A stretch of DNA of 30,316 bases from Frankiales bacterium. GTDB lineage: Bacteria; Actinomycetota; Actinomycetes; Mycobacteriales; SCTD01. The position numbers and the translations under genes were made by a program. The stretch covers positions 1 through 30,316 of the forward strand of contig JAODNB010000032.1 of assembly GCA_025464795.1 (NCBI GenBank), read 5' to 3'. Positions 29,074-30,316 of the stretch are shown piece by piece. The notes below the pieces were generated by a model, which was not told the DNA's origin, ran no database searches, and saw nothing but the letters and a program-made list of their open reading frames with translations. The first letter of the stretch is position 1; every line of letters begins with the position of its first letter.

Positions 29074-29573
29074 GGGAGCACGCTGCGCACCTGCTGCCGC
29101 TGCTCGTCGCCGCTGCGGTGGTGTCGGGCGCGTCCTGGCGTGCAGTCCGCACCACAGCGCCCGGGAGGGCAGCGCAGCTCATCGTGGCCGCTGCCCTCCT
29201 CGCCGCTGCCGCGGTCCACGTGTCCGCTGCGCAGCACCACCTCGGCACGCAGCGGAGCTTCTTCGCCGCGGTCGCCGCCGGGCAGCTGGCGCTGAGCGTC
29301 GCGACGCTCCTTCACCCCTCTCGGACCGTCGGCCCGGTCGTGCTCAGCTCGTTGGCACTGCTCGTGCTGTGGCTCGAGTCCAGGACAGTCGGGATCGGCT
29401 ACGGCATCGAGCCCGTTGGCACCGCAGACGTCCTGGCTGGCGGCCTTGAGCTGCTGGCCCTCATCGCCACCCGGTGGCTGCGCTGTGCCGGCAGCCGTAG
29501 GACCGCCCTCACCGGCGAGGTGGCTGCCTGGGCCCTGATCGTCGTAGCGGGGTCTCTCGCGGCGGCGTCCTAG
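29070..29573 (+). CDS. Hydrophobic membrane protein coupled to DUF4383, unknown
   Basis: A 167-residue protein with about five hydrophobic segments (near 7-22, 36-50, 63-82, 87-104 and 146-165) and few charges; a single HVSAAQHHLG motif lies in the second loop. I recognise no family. Translational coupling to DUF4383 (ATGA) suggests a two-component membrane unit. Its stop is interlocked with that of the convergent epimerase at CTAG (29570-29573), leaving no room for a terminator. Confidence 0.68.
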   Translation: MREHAAHLLPLLVAAAVVSGASWRAVRTTAPGRAAQLIVAAALLAAAAVHVSAAQHHLGTQRSFFAAVAAGQLALSVATLLHPSRTVGPVVLSSLALLVLWLESRTVGIGYGIEPVGTADVLAGGLELLALIATRWLRCAGSRRTALTGEVAAWALIVVAGSLAAAS

Positions 29574-30316
29574 CGGACGGTGTCGGCGAGGGCGTCCATG
29601 GCGCTCCACCGAGGAGCCCAGCCAAGCTCCGCTCTCGCCCGCGTCGTGTCCATGATCGCCGGCTGCGACAGCGCCTCGACCCACTGAGCGTACGACGGCA
29701 GCCCCGGCAGCTTGGACACCAACCGGGCGACCCGCTGCGAGGCCCGTCGGGGAAGACCGAGCGGCCAGAGGCCGAGGGCCCGCGCCAGGTCGAGAGTGCT
29801 GATCACGTCGTCGGCCGCGATGTTGTACGCCCCCGGCGCCCCCGCCCCGAGCACGCACTGCAGCAACGCAGAGCCCACGTCGTCTTCGTGGATGACCTGC
29901 AGCGGCAGGTCGGGGAGGAGCACGGGGACGGGCAGCGGTGACCTGCGCAGGCCGTGCTCCTGCAGCAGCGCCGGCCCCTTGCCGCCCACGGCGTGCGGGC
30001 CGACGACCACAGGCGGACGCAGCAGGTACAACGCCAGATGCTCGTGCTTGCTGGCCTCCTCCTGCAGCAGGAGCTCCAGCTCGGCCTTCTCCTGGGCGTA
30101 GAAGAGCTTGGCGGCCGGACGTACCGGCCACTGCTCGGTCATGCTGCTGGGGTTGTCCGGGTGGAACCCGTACGCGGCTACAGAGCTCGCGTAGACGAAG
30201 CGCTTGGCGCCGGCGGCAGCCGCCGCCCGAAAGGCGTTGAGGGTGCCCTCGACGTTGATCGACCGAGTCTCCTCCTTCGTCCCACCGACGACGAGGAAGG
30301 CCAGGTGCACGACGAC
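29570..30316 (-). CDS. NAD-dependent epimerase/dehydratase, N-terminus missing (runs off the window)
   Basis: The frame is open to the window edge (VVVHLAFLVVGG at the edge), so the N-terminal NAD loop lies outside. What remains, about 248 codons, has the SSVAAYG strand, FYAQEK as the YxxxK pair, RPPVVVGPH and a substrate-binding region with QVIHEDDVGSALLQ. It is an extended SDR like the gene at 25731. The substrate is unknown. Confidence 0.83.
   Translation of the reverse strand, partial: VVVHLAFLVVGGTKEETRSINVEGTLNAFRAAAAAGAKRFVYASSVAAYGFHPDNPSSMTEQWPVRPAAKLFYAQEKAELELLLQEEASKHEHLALYLLRPPVVVGPHAVGGKGPALLQEHGLRRSPLPVPVLLPDLPLQVIHEDDVGSALLQCVLGAGAPGAYNIAADDVISTLDLARALGLWPLGLPRRASQRVARLVSKLPGLPSYAQWVEALSQPAIMDTTRARAELGWAPRWSAMDALADTVR

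Overview
The window is gene-dense, very GC-rich DNA with many GTG starts and short stop/start overlaps (ATGA, GTGA, TGATG) between co-directional genes. An F420-dependent oxidoreductase, DUF3618, Holin-X, DUF6328 and DUF4383 proteins, an HspR-type MerR repressor and anti-sigma-type HATPase proteins all point to an Actinomycetota chromosome. A soil or desiccation-tolerant lineage (Geodermatophilales, Kineosporiales or similar) is plausible, but I cannot place it below phylum. I see no rRNA, tRNA, insertion sequence, prophage or CRISPR array.

Layout. 1-3130 (minus): a redox operon of F420-dependent luciferase-like oxidoreductase, zinc alcohol dehydrogenase, SDR and a truncated SRPBCC protein. 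3303-5321 (plus): a membrane-anchored helical protein, an alpha/beta hydrolase and a GlsB/YeaQ stress membrane protein, closed by a strong hairpin. 5385-7874: a SpoIIE/PP2C phosphatase (minus) divergent from a degenerate STAS protein (plus), then an Hsp20 gene (minus) divergent from an HspR-like regulator (plus). 7950-9166 (plus): a haem-oxygenase-like di-iron protein coupled to a small unknown protein. 9411-9755 (minus): a small membrane protein.

9959-11925 (plus): an RsbW-like HATPase coupled to a double-domain KaiC-like ATPase. 12022-13858 (minus): a coupled three-gene envelope operon (Ala-rich helical protein, Holin-X, DUF3618). 13945-15570 (minus): an orphan solute-binding lipoprotein whose upstream region is packed with inverted repeats. 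16048-19993 (plus): a coupled signalling operon of PAS histidine kinase, Rcp1-type receiver and REC-PAS-GGDEF-EAL protein with an unusual recombinase-like C-terminal tail. 20030-20650 (minus): a receiver protein with no output domain.

20875-23274 (plus): a striking heptad Asp/Arg-repeat protein, a PrmC-like methyltransferase and a thioredoxin-reductase-like flavoprotein. 23277-25291 (minus): NAD(P)HX dehydratase, histidine phosphatase and DUF6328 membrane protein. 25384-26780 (plus): a small Rieske protein coupled to an epimerase. 26808-28556 (minus): a catalase-fold mini-protein and a CaCA-type cation exchanger. 28657-29573 (plus): DUF4383 and another membrane protein. 29570-30316 (minus): a truncated epimerase.

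Together the genes look like a general-stress, redox and signalling neighbourhood: partner-switching components (HATPase, STAS, PP2C), c-di-GMP turnover, small heat-shock protein, envelope proteins and several oxidoreductases. No single pathway explains the whole window. The best candidates for something new are the heptad-repeat protein, the KaiC/HATPase pair, the recombinase-like tail on the GGDEF-EAL protein, and the structured leader before the solute-binding lipoprotein.
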